This document shows, in pieces, positions 34,866 through 47,800 of a stretch of 64,000 nucleotides of DNA; the first letter of the stretch is position 1, and every line of letters begins with the position of its first letter. Below the pieces are notes generated by a model, which did no database searches, was not told the origin of the DNA, and worked only from the letters and a program-made list of their open reading frames with translations. The stretch covers positions 484,615-548,614 of the forward strand of contig NW_019773570.1 in assembly GCF_001039355.2 (NCBI RefSeq), given 5' to 3'. This DNA comes from Lingula anatina. Lineage: Eukaryota; Brachiopoda; Lingulata; Lingulida; Lingulidae. Position numbers and translations under genes: made by a program.

Positions 34866-36524
34866 TTTACAACCCATATTTATGTAAGTCATAATTAAAA
34901 TCAGTCTAGACCCAGTTAGTCTTAGTCTTTCGTTGGAATGCAATTTGAAATATAATTTGTCTGCGTGATTTCTGACCCTCCTTGACACAAATCTGATAAA
35001 ACTTGTCCATTGTTTATAATTTCATCATATGATAAGTTCAGAGAATTGGAAAATGCATAGTTTTCACAATGAAGTAATTTCTCCACCTTACCCTGTTTTC
35101 ACCAATTAATATTATCCCAAAGTTATCTCTCTCTCCCTCTCACTGTGATATAGCTTCATTTACTCTTTTAATGGTCTTTTTTAGTATCCATTTAAATTTT
35201 TATTTCCTTAAAAATAAAAGGGTAAGATCTTCTAGGTAAGCCCCCCCCCCCCCCCCCCCCCCGTCTCCCTGCCACTGGTTACCTATAGACTGGACAATAA
35301 TAACGTTCTATACATTACTCTACTCTATTTTTCTTCAGTTGTAGTGTCATATTTAGAATGACTTCACCTCCCTAATACAGACATGTTAGAAAAAGGTCTG
35401 GAACTATCTACCTGAATACAATTATATTTTATACCCTGTTGCAATTACCATTTAGGAATTATGGGGCAACCCTGAAATATATTTTCTTAAAAATTACCTG
35501 GCCACTTTTCACAAAAAACAGATTAAAATGAATATCCAATGAATTTTCCGTCTCAGCTTTATTTGAATTCTTATAGATAATGCAAGAACTTTAAAAAAAT
35601 CCTGCCCTATCAAAAAGACAACAGAATTGTCCAGCAGTGATGAGATAGAAATCCAAATATATGCAAACATATACAGTGTTTGTGTATAAAATATTTGGTT
35701 ATATATTCATATTAAATTTAGTCTTTCAGAAAATTTGTATGCTAGTTTGAGCAGAGCTTCTTGCATTTTATCCCAAAAATCTCACAATGCTTTTTTTATT
35801 TAATTTTTTAATGTATCAATGAATTTCCTCTTTTATATGTTAAATTTTATACCACTTAATTCCAAATTCCTCCTATATCAATGACAAACATGGATTACCA
35901 GATTATTCTGATAATACATTCTTTTCTTTATATCTAAAAGTAAACACATTTCAGTTATTATACTGGTAGTCATCATATATGCCTGTGTGAGTCCATGTTG
36001 TCACTGTGGCCACTGACTCTCAGCATTGTCAAAAATGATTGTTATAATTTTAACACAGTGACAGATATAGCAAATGAAAGCATATAAAATTTGTTCAAGT
36101 GGAAGGGATTAAAAAAAATAATAATAAATAGCACCCATGTTTGAAACATTTCCATTTTAAACAAGCTATGACATGACATTGCTATGACATACTATCCAAT
36201 AGACATTTTTTTATCTCAGCAACATTAAATGATAAAAGCCCTGTATAAAAACATTTATTATTGATTCCTTTAAACAAAATCAAACATACAGAAAACTGTG
36301 AACAGAAAAAAGATTATTACAGCTACAGCAGCAAAGAATGAAAAGAATTTGAAAAAACACTTTAAAACAATATGACATATGAGGTCAAAAGACACTGTTT
36401 ATAATATCTTCATTTTTCTCGAATAAGTAGTTCTAAGTATAAACCTACATCTATTTTCAACAAAAGTAGACATCTTAAACAATCAAGTCTTCAATAATAC
36501 CAGTTCAAAGAAGCTTGCTTATGG

Positions 36525-37048
36525 TTAACACACTAGACTGCAACTGGCTAAAGCCAGTGGCGGAGGATTCCCCTGCAAAAAAGGTGTGGAAAAGCTCTTA
36601 CAAGGTCATGTGAAGGTCACGGGTTAAATTTGACCCCATATTCTGAAAGAATCATTTGCCACTATGATTGGGGCTCTGGGCCTTCCGGTTTTTGAGATCT
36701 CAGAAACAAACCTTTTTTGAGCCCGTTTGGCCATTAGCGACCTTGACCTTGACCTAATTGCATAAAAGTAGGTCATTATCTGTGGATTCACCTCAGTATC
36801 ACTGGCCATAAGGCCCTTAGCCATATGGCTTATACTTTAGGCCTAATGGTAATTTCAAATTTTACAAAATTTGCCTTTAAAAGCCCCTGTGACCTTGAAA
36901 AGTAGGTCAAGGACACTGAAACTGGTTCTGTAGCATATTCTTGCCATAGGCTACCTATGACAATTATTTCAGATTTTTTGTGAAAAAAAACGCGTCGAAA
37001 GAATAATAATAATAATAATAACTAGAGGATCAGAGAGGCGATACCGCC
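36525..37048. mobile_element. SINE-like repeat with a possible tRNA-derived head
   Basis: The start (tggttaacacactagactgcaa) resembles a tRNA D-arm/A-box, and cgggttaaatttgacccc resembles a B-box. The body holds several tgacctt/aggtca motifs. The end is an (ATA)n-type tail (gaataataataataataata) followed by ctagagg. It is absent at the matching spacer site near 27420. Terminates at the join n 37049. Confidence 0.45.
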
Positions 37049-38091
37049 NAAGCTCTTAATTGTCCACAGTAAAGTAGAAATGTAGCAAGCCAGCTAAAAA
37101 AACTGTATATTCACTGACTTTTGATACAATTTCCACTTGTTTGGAACATGGAGTAATAAATATGCCCACATTTGTCATCCATTGGAAACTTTAAAAACTT
37201 ATAACTTCTAAAATGATCTGTTTTTATAAAGACACTGACATGAAAACAGTGGAATTGCACTTCAAATTCTTATTTTTCTGAAAATCTTGAATACTGAAAA
37301 AAAAATTAAATCAAGCTAAACATGATAACCTCAATTTAAGTAAAATTCATTATTTAGCACCAGATCAGAATAATAGTTGGCAAAAATTGGAAAAATACCA
37401 CTCATACCAACATTGTGGGAGTGACGTGTGGAGAAGATACAGGATCTAAATTATTCACATCTCAATTGTTGATAGAATACAGGTAAATAGAATACAGGTA
37501 AAAATGTGAGGAAGCAAAGATTATGTATTACTTTCAGAGGCAATTAAGTAATTTCAGAAAATGAAAAAGAAAAAAAAAAAAAAGAAAATAAACTTAAAAG
37601 AAAAAGTTGACAAACCTAGAAAATAAATCAACAGTCTCCTTCAAATATCATTGCTAAAAGTGAAGCTTGCATGAACCTTAAACTATGAAAACCATTATAT
37701 AAAATATACTATAATATATATATTTAATACATTAATATAATAACTATAGATTATACATATAAAATTATCAAATTATTATCACAAATATATATATATATAA
37801 AACACAAATTTGTCTCTATTTGTGTTGCATAGTTACTGTCAGTTCCCATCCCTGTGATTTTAGGAGTAAACTTGGTTTCACATCATCTATCAGGGGTGAA
37901 TTGGGGATTTTTTTTAGAAACAAACTTGATCATCTAAACCAGTCATATAAGCATATCATTATTAAATAATCTGCCTAGGTACTCAAGCATTGTGTCTCTT
38001 CTAATAAAATACAAAAAGAATATTTCAGCAAATTTTCAGTTTGATTTCACAATTATATATGTTTTCTAGTCATTTTCTCCAAATCCAGGTA

Positions 38092-40379
38092 TCAGCACAA
38101 AGTTTCCCCAATGTTAGTTGTAGGGGCCATGTGACTGGGGTAAATATTACTGAAATTTGAAGGCGTCTGATTGGGTGAAAATCCAGGCATCTGATTGGCT
38201 ATTGAACCAGGAGTTGGTTTCTTAAAAGATTTGGACTGAGCAGAGGGAACAATGTCAGAGTCTTTGGCTTTGGGACTTTTTCGGCTGGGATGTGGTGGAA
38301 AGCGACTTGCAGGCTTCACAGATGCCATATTGGGCTCAGCATGAACATTCTCAGAGTTTGGAAGCTGAGAGAAGTCTATCTCTCCTAAACTGGGATTTGA
38401 TGTTGACTTCTTGAGTGAAAACATCTTCTTGAGTTCCAGCACAGTTTGTGTCTGCTGTGGGGGTTTAGAGCCATATCCAGGTTGGGTCTTGGTGACAAGT
38501 TCTGCAGAATTTGCCTCTTGGTTTCCGTAAGCTGTCAGATCATCTGTACTAAGGGAGCGAGGTCGGGACTGGGGACTCATGTAATGAAAATCTGTCGCCA
38601 AAAGATAATCTTCTGCAGTCACTGGAGCTCCATAGCCACCATCATTCTCTGCTGTTAAATTCAGGTAATCTTGTTTACTGTAACTATGAGCAGTGGGGTC
38701 ATTTGAGTGCATTGCCAGGTATTCACATCTATCAGCTGTACCTGGGGCTGGTAACATATACTCCACATGTTGACCTCCTGGACCCTCAGAACCTGCCAAC
38801 AAATACGTATCCAGCTGACCCTCTGACTTGGGCATTAAGTACGCCTGACCTTTTGACCCTGGCATTAAGTACTCCTGACCTCTTGACCCTGGCATTAAGT
38901 ACTCCTGACCTTTTGACCCTTGCATTAAGTACTCCTGGCCTTTTGACCTTGGCATTGAGTCTTCCTGATGACCACTACTAGCCATTAAATAGTCATGTGA
39001 TGAGTCCTGTGTGGTCTGTGACTGGAAACTTTTTAATCCTCTCTGGGAGTTCTCCTGGCCGCCAGGAGTCAAATATTCATCAGGAATCACATTGTGACGA
39101 TCATCATCATTTTGAATTTTTGTACTGACTTTTTGATTCAAAGGAGCCAATTTTTGGGACATGATATTTTCACTGGCTTCAGGAGCAGATTTCTGGGCAC
39201 TGCTAGTGTAACTGGAAGTTGGAGAGGGATTGTGCCCCCCTCTCTGATCCTTAGCTTGTTCCTGAGACTCATTCTGATATGTCTCATTAATAAAACCTGT
39301 CGTTTCAGGTGAGAAGCTGTAACTGTACTGGGACACCTCACTAAAACTGGGCGGGGGTGACATGAAGTCTTCAGATCCAGGGGTGGTAGGGGACGGATGT
39401 CCAGCTGAGGGGGAAAACGACAGGTACTGATCAGGTCCAAGATCGCTACATTCACTGTTGGAGCTGTGCATTGTGGGATACTTCCTGACGGTGGGTGGAC
39501 GTCCTGGGATCATTCTGGGTTCTTCACCCCCTGTGGCCCCCAGGGAGCTGTCTTCCCTTACCCTGGGGATGCTCAAGGACCCCTGTGGTGGCAGGCGACT
39601 GGAAGAGGGAACCCTGGCTCCTGAGACTGATGCATTATGGGATGGACTTTGGATCAGGTCTGGCTTGCTGGTGCTGCCACCTAGTGGAGATGGCTCACGG
39701 TACTCTTGGGAACTGCTTGTTGATCTGAAAAATGAACAACAATATTTTCACCATCAAAATCTAATATCACAGTATTTGGCAAAACTTTCAGGTGCTAGCA
39801 TTAGCTAAATGTTGGTGGTTTGAAGAAAGTCTGCATTAATAGCTAAAGAAATTGTGTCTGATATAATATCTACATATAAGTCACACAACAAAGATCAAAT
39901 GCCTTAAAAAATCTTGTTCAACTGAAAATAATCCAATAAAATTAAAACAGAAAAAGCAAACAGTATTTATCTTACATGGTGTCTTCCTGTGGTATTTCTG
40001 GCACTTCGCTTTTCTTTTTGGTTGTGTTTTTGCTGCCTAAATCTGCAAAACATTAAGAGTAATTTTACAGAAATCCTAGCCTATAACGTAATACACAATT
40101 ATCTATTACTGAAATATAAATTTAATTTCCGTGTGGAGATCCATTTTTAGCTGTCAGAAATAAAGTCATAAAAGAGAAAGTAGAATTCTAAAGTGCAGTT
40201 GTGCGTGCCTGCATGCACATGTATGTTGTCATGAAAGCAATAGCGTACCTCTGTTCTTGAGTACCAGTTGGTCGTTGTTATCTGTGTGTGTGTGTGCGCA
40301 TGCGCGTGCATGCACATGTATGTTGTCATGAAAGCAGTAACATACCTCTGTTCCTGAGTACCAGATGGTCGTAGTTATC

Positions 40380-40444
<65 letters not shown>

Positions 40445-43400
40445 CTGCATGCATGTACATGTATGTTGTCATGAAAGCAGAAGCATACCTCTGTTCCTGA
40501 GTACCAGATGGTCGTAGTTATCTCTGGAGATTCTATGAAGCTGTTTACTAAACATGCCATCACAGTGGACACTGGTCAACAGATGAAGGTGGTCGTACTC
40601 ACTGACCATCTGTCTCTCAACCTCACTGACCACAATCTCTGGACTCTCCTGGAACACAGTGGAATGACCTCTCATATAGATAACTTTTATTACTGTCACT
40701 TAATATTTTTCAGAATATAATGTTTAAGTAATCTCAAAAAGAAAATAAATATGAATATAAATATAAAAACAAGACACCAAGCCAATATAGACATGACAAA
40801 AGTATGCAATTTTTAATTAATGATTTTTTATCAAGCTGTTACTTCACTTACTCCTGAAGACATCTTAAACAAGACAATTATGCGCCTGGTGGTAGAATTA
40901 ATCTGCAAAATGTTATGCTGATCTCTTTTTATGTTAACATACAAGGAGGTTACCAGTAATTTACTGATGAAAATAACTTTTTAGTACAAGTGGTCAGCAA
41001 AGGGGGGCACCTACTGCTCCTGCTGATATGATCCAATATACTGATATCCAGTACATAGATCATCACTGTCTCTTAATCTTGATTACTAGCTTTAAAAGTT
41101 TGTTACTACTCTGTGTTTTTGTTATTTTAATGTACATTGTGTATACGGACATTACTTTAAATTGAATTCCTTGCAAAGTGAGATTTTTCATCATGATTCT
41201 ATTTTAAAATTTAGTTTATATTTTTGGAAGATTAACAAATATATCAGCCTTCTTGCTTCAAGTTACATCCCCTCCTTACACTGATCAGGAGGATTTTAAT
41301 TTTTAGAGAATTAATTTAACTACAACGTATAAATTTACAACCCATATTTAAGTCATAATTAAAATCAGTCTGGACCCAGTTAGTCTTACTCTTTTCTAAG
41401 ACTGCATTTATTTATGATATTTATTTTGTCTGCCTGGTTTCCTCCCCTCCTTAACAAGATCTGACAAAACTTGTCCATAGTTTATGAATCCATCATGTGA
41501 TGAGACCCGACGATTGTAAGATGTATATTTTTCACAATGAAGTAATTTCCCCATCATACCCTCTCTCTCTCTCTCCCTCTCCCTCTCTCTCTCCCTCTCT
41601 CTGATACAGCTTCATTTATTCTCTAACTAGTCTTTTTTAATATCCATTTTAAATTCTCTTTTTTTAAAATAAAGTTAAAAGATCTTCTCAGTAATGCTTG
41701 CTCCCCCCCCCCCCCCCCCCTTGCCCTGTGTCCCTGCTACTGGTTACCTATGGATTGGTCCATAACGATTTTCATACCTTGACTCCATTTTTCCTTTCTT
41801 GTTCTATTATATTTAAAATTAATTACATCCCCTTGAAACAAAGAACACCTACATATGCTAGAAATAAAAACTATCCACCTGAAGCAATCATTTTTATTCA
41901 ATGCTGCAAACTTTTAATAAAGCAATATTACCATTTGGTTATTATGGGGCAATCCTGAAAAAATGTTCATTCTTAAAAATTATCTGGCCAACTTTCAAAA
42001 TTCAAAAATTCCAGGTTTAAATCTTAGATTACTAAGATTCCACCATTAAGTTGTGACTCATAAATTTAATATATGAAGCTGATATTTTTCTGCAACTTTG
42101 ATCTTGAATTTAATTGTATAAAGTCAAACTTCCCAATTAAGTTCAAATAATTGGTTTTTCTTAACCCATAATAAATTAAGTCATTCATAATATTTAAATG
42201 TTAGCTTGAGCAAAGTTTCATGCGTTTTCTCTGAAATATGTCAAAATTCATTTTTTTTCCAAATTATCAATAAATTTCTAATTCAAAATATTAAATTAAA
42301 TTTGAAACTTAGTATCATTTTAGTTTCATTTTATACCATTTAACTCCAAATTCCTGCTATATCAATTATAAACAATCATATTACCAAACACAATAATAAA
42401 ACATAAAGGAACAGAAACTAATATTTAACCTCACCTCTAGAAGTCCGGCGGCCTTCATTACAAACTGGTCAAGTATTTCATACATGGAGTGGTCAAGGCC
42501 TGGTCTTGTGCTGAACACATAATGACCTTGACCCATGGGTGACCGGCGCCCAGTTTCTATGGAGAATTTGCTGTTGGTCAGGCACTCATAGCAACGGATG
42601 CAGGACAGTGGCCACTGGGCTAAAATACTTCTGGATACCTGGAACATAATGACTGGGATGTTGTCAGGTTAATTACCTTGAGTATAACACTGAGTGTATG
42701 GTTAAAATTAGGGTGGTTAGCTTACCTTAAATTTCTTTTTGAAAATCACTTATTCTAACAATTTATTTTTTCATGATTAATCATAAACATGTACTTTCAA
42801 ACACAAAGCAAACTAACTTTTCATACATACTAAATCATTATTTTTAAGAGTTACCAACAACAGTTTTGTGGAAATTTTTGAATAACTTTAAAAGAGGAAT
42901 TGTCTGTACCCACCTGAAGTGCTAAAGTCACCCCCCACTGTGATATGTGTAAGTAACACATGCTATTATTTATGACACATTGTAAAACTTCAACCTTTGG
43001 GTTGCGATTTTAGCAAATAAATTATTATTATTATTATATCCTGGGCTAATATCTTACTTGAAGTGCTAAAGTCACCCCCCACTGTGATATGTGTAAGTAA
43101 CACATGCTACCCCGAGCTCCTATTTTACGATTGTCTTCTGAACCGTCCGGACGCACACTGAAACACTCATCTGAATCAAAGAAAATGTTGAAACACTTAA
43201 CTTCATTAACATCCAAAAAGGGGAAACATTGCTATCATTTGTGAATGTGTTTGTGTGCAAGAGAGTCAAATATTTTGCCAGTGGTATACTCTGCAATAGT
43301 GATCTTTTAAAAGTAAATCCTTTACAAAGAGCCAAAATGCAATTTGGATGACATTCTTAATTCTGGACTTTAAGATGAATCAGTCATGCAATCATGTGGA

Positions 43401-44770
43401 TCTAACAGAAGGCCAAAAATGTAGTGCCTTTTATGAAAAAACNTCCGGCGGAGCCGGCGGAACGATCCGGACGAGACCAAAACCATGTGTACCGCCAGCG
43501 CTAACGCTGGTGGTACAATAATAATACTACCAAAAACAATAGTATTCCCCTATGGGGACTCCTAATGAACATAAATATAAAACAAGACACCAAGCCAATA
43601 CAGACATGACAAAAGTATGCAATTTTTAATTAATGATTTTTTATGATGCTGTTACTTCATTTACTCCTGAAGACATCTTAAACAAGACAATTATGTGCCT
43701 GGTGGTAGAATTAACCTGCAAAACATTATGCTGATCTCTTTTTATGTTAATATACAAGGAGGTTACCAGTAATTTACTGATAAAAATAACTTTTTAGTAC
43801 AAGTAGTCAGCAAAGGGGGGCACGAACTGCTCCTGCTGATATGATCCAATATACTGATACCCAGTACACAGATCATCAGTGTCTCTTTATTTTGATTACT
43901 AGCTTTAAAAGTTTGTATTTCTGTGTTTTTGTTATTTTAATGTACATTCTGTATACGGACATTACTTTAATTGAATTCCTTGTGAAGTGAGATTTTTCGT
44001 CATGATTCTATTTTAAAATTAAGTTTATATTTTTGGAAGATTAACAAATATATTAGCCTTTTTGCTTTAAGTTACATCCCCTCTTTACACTGATCAGGAG
44101 GATTTAATTTTTAGAGAATTAATTTAAGTACAACGTATAAATTTACAACCCATATTTAAGTCATAATTAAAATCAGTTTAGACCCAGTTAGTCTTTCTCT
44201 TTTCTAAGACTGCATTTATTTATGATATTTATTTTGTCTGCCTGGTTTCCTCCCCTCCTTAACAAGATCTGACAAAACTTGTCCATAGTTTATGAATCCA
44301 TCATGTGATGAGTCCAGACAATTATATTTTTCACAATGAAGTAATTTCCCCATCATACCCTCCTTCACATCCATCCCAAAGTTACCTCTCTCTCTGTCTC
44401 TCTCTCTGATACAGCTTCATTTATTCTCTAACTAGTCTTTCTTAATATCCATTTTAAAATCTCTTTTTCTTAAAAATAAAGTTGTAAGATCTTCTCAGTA
44501 ATGCTGCCCCCCCACTGCCATGTGTCTCTGCCACTGGTTACCTATGGACTGGTCCATAACTTATTTTCATACCTGGACTCCATTTTCTTTATGTTGTTCT
44601 ATTATGTTTAAAATTAATTACATCCCCTTAAAACAAAGAACACCTATGCTAGATTAAAAACTATCCACAGTAGCAATGCTGCAAACTTTTAATCAAGCAA
44701 AATTATCATTTGGTTATTATGGGGCAATCCTGAAAAAATTGTCCATCATTAAAAATTATCTGACCAACTT

Positions 44771-44804
<34 letters not shown>

Positions 44805-47800
44805 AGGTTTAAATCTTAGGTTACTAAGATTCTGCCGCTAAGTTGTGGCACATAAATTAAATATATGAAGCTGATATTTTACTGCAACTTTGACCTTGAA
44901 TTTAATTGTATAAAGTCAAACTTCCCAATTAATTTCAAACACAAAACTCATTTTTACAGCAGCAATCATTAGATGTCATAACATGATGTTTTTCATGAAA
45001 ATTTCCTCAAGCATGTGACATCAGACTGCAATCGACAGTTGACAAAATTAAAATTTTACATTCTTTTTGAAAAAGGTGACTACATCCTAGTGGGCTATAT
45101 CTGACGAGTAGGCTAAAACTGTCTGTATATAAACATAAAAGTTACACAAAGAAGGCTCTTTCTTCTCAGTTTCATTTGATTTTCTTATAGATAAATAAAT
45201 ACATTTTTTAAATTATGTACTACCAAATTAACAGCACGTGTTGTCCAGTGACACCACTCTGTAATCATATTAGATACAGACAATCATATTGTATATATAT
45301 ATATATAAATAATTGATATTGCCAACCCAAAATAAATTTAGTCATTCATAATATTTGAATGTTAGCTTGAGCAAAGTTTTATGTGTTTTCTCTAAAATAT
45401 GTCAAAATTCATGTTTTTTTTTCTGAATTATCAATAAATTTCTAATTCAAAATATTAAATTTGAAACTTACTATCATTTTAGTTTCATTTTATACCATTT
45501 AACTCCAAATTCCTGCTATATCAATTATAAACAATCATGGATTACCAAACACAATAATAAACTAGATGGTGTCGATGGTAGCCATCGCATATCCCCGCAC
45601 CTCCCCATAGAGCACCTCACCCCTAGGGACCACTTACCACATGCACGTACACACACACATACATGTACGCACACACATACAAACACATCACTGCTTCATC
45701 CAAAGGTATTTAAAAATATGTATATATATACAATGTGAAAAGAACTTAGAATCAACCACCCCCCAGGGAAAGCCCAACCCCCTGTGGCACTAAAATTCCA
45801 AAGTGCCCATGCACATCACTGATGATGGGTCTACCAATTCCAAAAGTTTCAGTTTCCTATCTGCAATGGTCTAAGAGGAGATAGTGAAAATTGCAATATC
45901 ATAAGAATTTTGAATCAACTACACCCCAGGGACAGCCCAACCCCCTGTGGCACTAAAATTCAAAAGTGCCCATGCACATCCCTGATGATGGGTATACTTA
46001 TCACCAAAGTTTAAACTTCCTACCTGCAATGGTCTTTGAGCAGATAGCAGAAATTACAATGTGAAAAGAATTTAGAATCAACCACCCCCCAGGGACAGCC
46101 CAACTCCCTGTGGCACTAAAATTCCAAAGTGCCCATGCACATCCCTGATGATGGGTCTACCAATTCCCAAAGTTTCAACTTCCTACCTGCAATAGTCTAG
46201 GAGGAGATAGCAGAAATTACTAACACACAGACGCACGGGCGCACAGACGGGCGGGATAACATGATCCCCGACTTTTGTCCCACAAATGCGGGGATAAACT
46301 TAAAGGAACAGAAACTTATATAAAACCTCACCTCTAGAAGTCCGGCGGCCTTCATTACAAATTGGTCAAGTATTTCATACATGGAGTGGTCAAGGCCTGG
46401 TCTTGTGCTGAACACATAATGACCTTGACCCATGGGTGACCGGCGGCCAGTTTCTATGGAGAATTTGCTGTTGGTCAGACACTCATAGCAACGGATGCAG
46501 GACAGTGGCCACTGGGCTAAAATACTTCTGGATACCTGGAACATAATTACTAGGATGTTGTCAGGTAAATTACCTTGAATATGTAACACTGAATCTTGGC
46601 CTAAACAATGAGAAAAGATTGGTAAGCTTACCTTAAATTTATGTTTGAAAATCACTTATTCTAACATTTTGTTTTTTCATGATAAATCATAAACATGTAC
46701 TTTCAAACACAAAGCAAACTAACTTTTCATACATACTAAATCATTATTTTTCAGAGTTACCAACAGCAGTTTTGTGGAAATTTTTGAATAACTTAAAAGA
46801 GTACAACTATAAAGAGGAATTGTCTGTACCCACCTGAAGTGCTAAAGTGACCCCCCACTGTGATATGTGTAAGTAACACATGCTTCCCCGAGCTCCTATT
46901 TTACGATTGTCTTCTGAACCGTCCGGACGCACACTGAAACACTCATCTGAATCAAAGAAAGTGTTTAAAAACTTAACTTCATTAACCTCCTTAAAGGGGG
47001 AAACATTGCTATCATTTGTGAATGTGTTTGTGTGCAAGAGAGTCAAATATTTTGCCAGTGGTATACTCTGCAATAGTGATCTTTTAAAAGTAAATCCTTT
47101 ACACAGAGCCAAAATACAATTTGGATGACATTCTTAATTCGGGACTTCAAGATGAATCAGTCATGCAATCATATGGATCTAACAGAAGGCCAAAAATGTA
47201 GTGCCTTTTATGACAAAACGATATATATATTTCAGACTCTTTATAAATTATGTTGTAAAATTTTAAAAAGTCTTAATCGAATTCCAAAATGTTCAAATAA
47301 ATTTAATGTTAAATTCCCATACGTTCCACGTCCTCATTCAGCCTAGCCTGTGTCTGTATATGGAAGGTCAGGCAGTCTCTGTCCAGCTCACTGTCTGCAG
47401 CTAGGGTCAACTTTTTGGTACCTACAACTATCTCACAGGCAAAGGGACGTTTTTTCTTCTCAATCTTTGACACACTGAAGGAAGGACGAAGGTCTAAAGA
47501 ACCTAGAAGACAAAGAAAGTACTGCTGAACAAGTGTTACAAGTGAAACATAATGGCAAATGTTTAGGCATCTGAAATAGTCAGGCTACACTTTACATAAA
47601 TGAAATTTAAGTTTATGAAAATTAATTCAATCCATACAGGGTCCCCAATCAACTGGTCACCTTTAGGGTGGTGTCTTTTAAGATTGGACTGCTAGAGGTA
47701 GGATTTTATATACGTTTCTGTTCCTTTATGTTTTATTATTATGTTTGGTAATCCATGATTGTTTGTAATCCATTACTGAGAAGATCTTACAACTTTATTT

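Larger units (their letters stand above)
32629..38091. other. Spacer 4 with joins at 34463 and 37049, 3' flank of the DOK gene
   Basis: Non-coding. 32629-34462 follows copy F and resembles 25700-27420. At n 34463 the sequence jumps back to a second copy of 24720-26080-type spacer (34464-35930), which includes a poly-C run (about 35240-35262). A SINE-like element occupies 36525-37048. The last kilobase (37050-38091) is AT-rich and should contain the DOK 3' UTR; no clear poly(A) signal was chosen. Confidence 0.6.

Noticed and set aside
36624-36824. 66-codon minus frame in the SINE-like repeat
   Set aside because: Lies wholly inside a repeat; no protein family recognised.
38703-38981. Plus-strand repetitive frame (LLTLALSTPD units)
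   Set aside because: Antisense translation of the DOK minisatellite.
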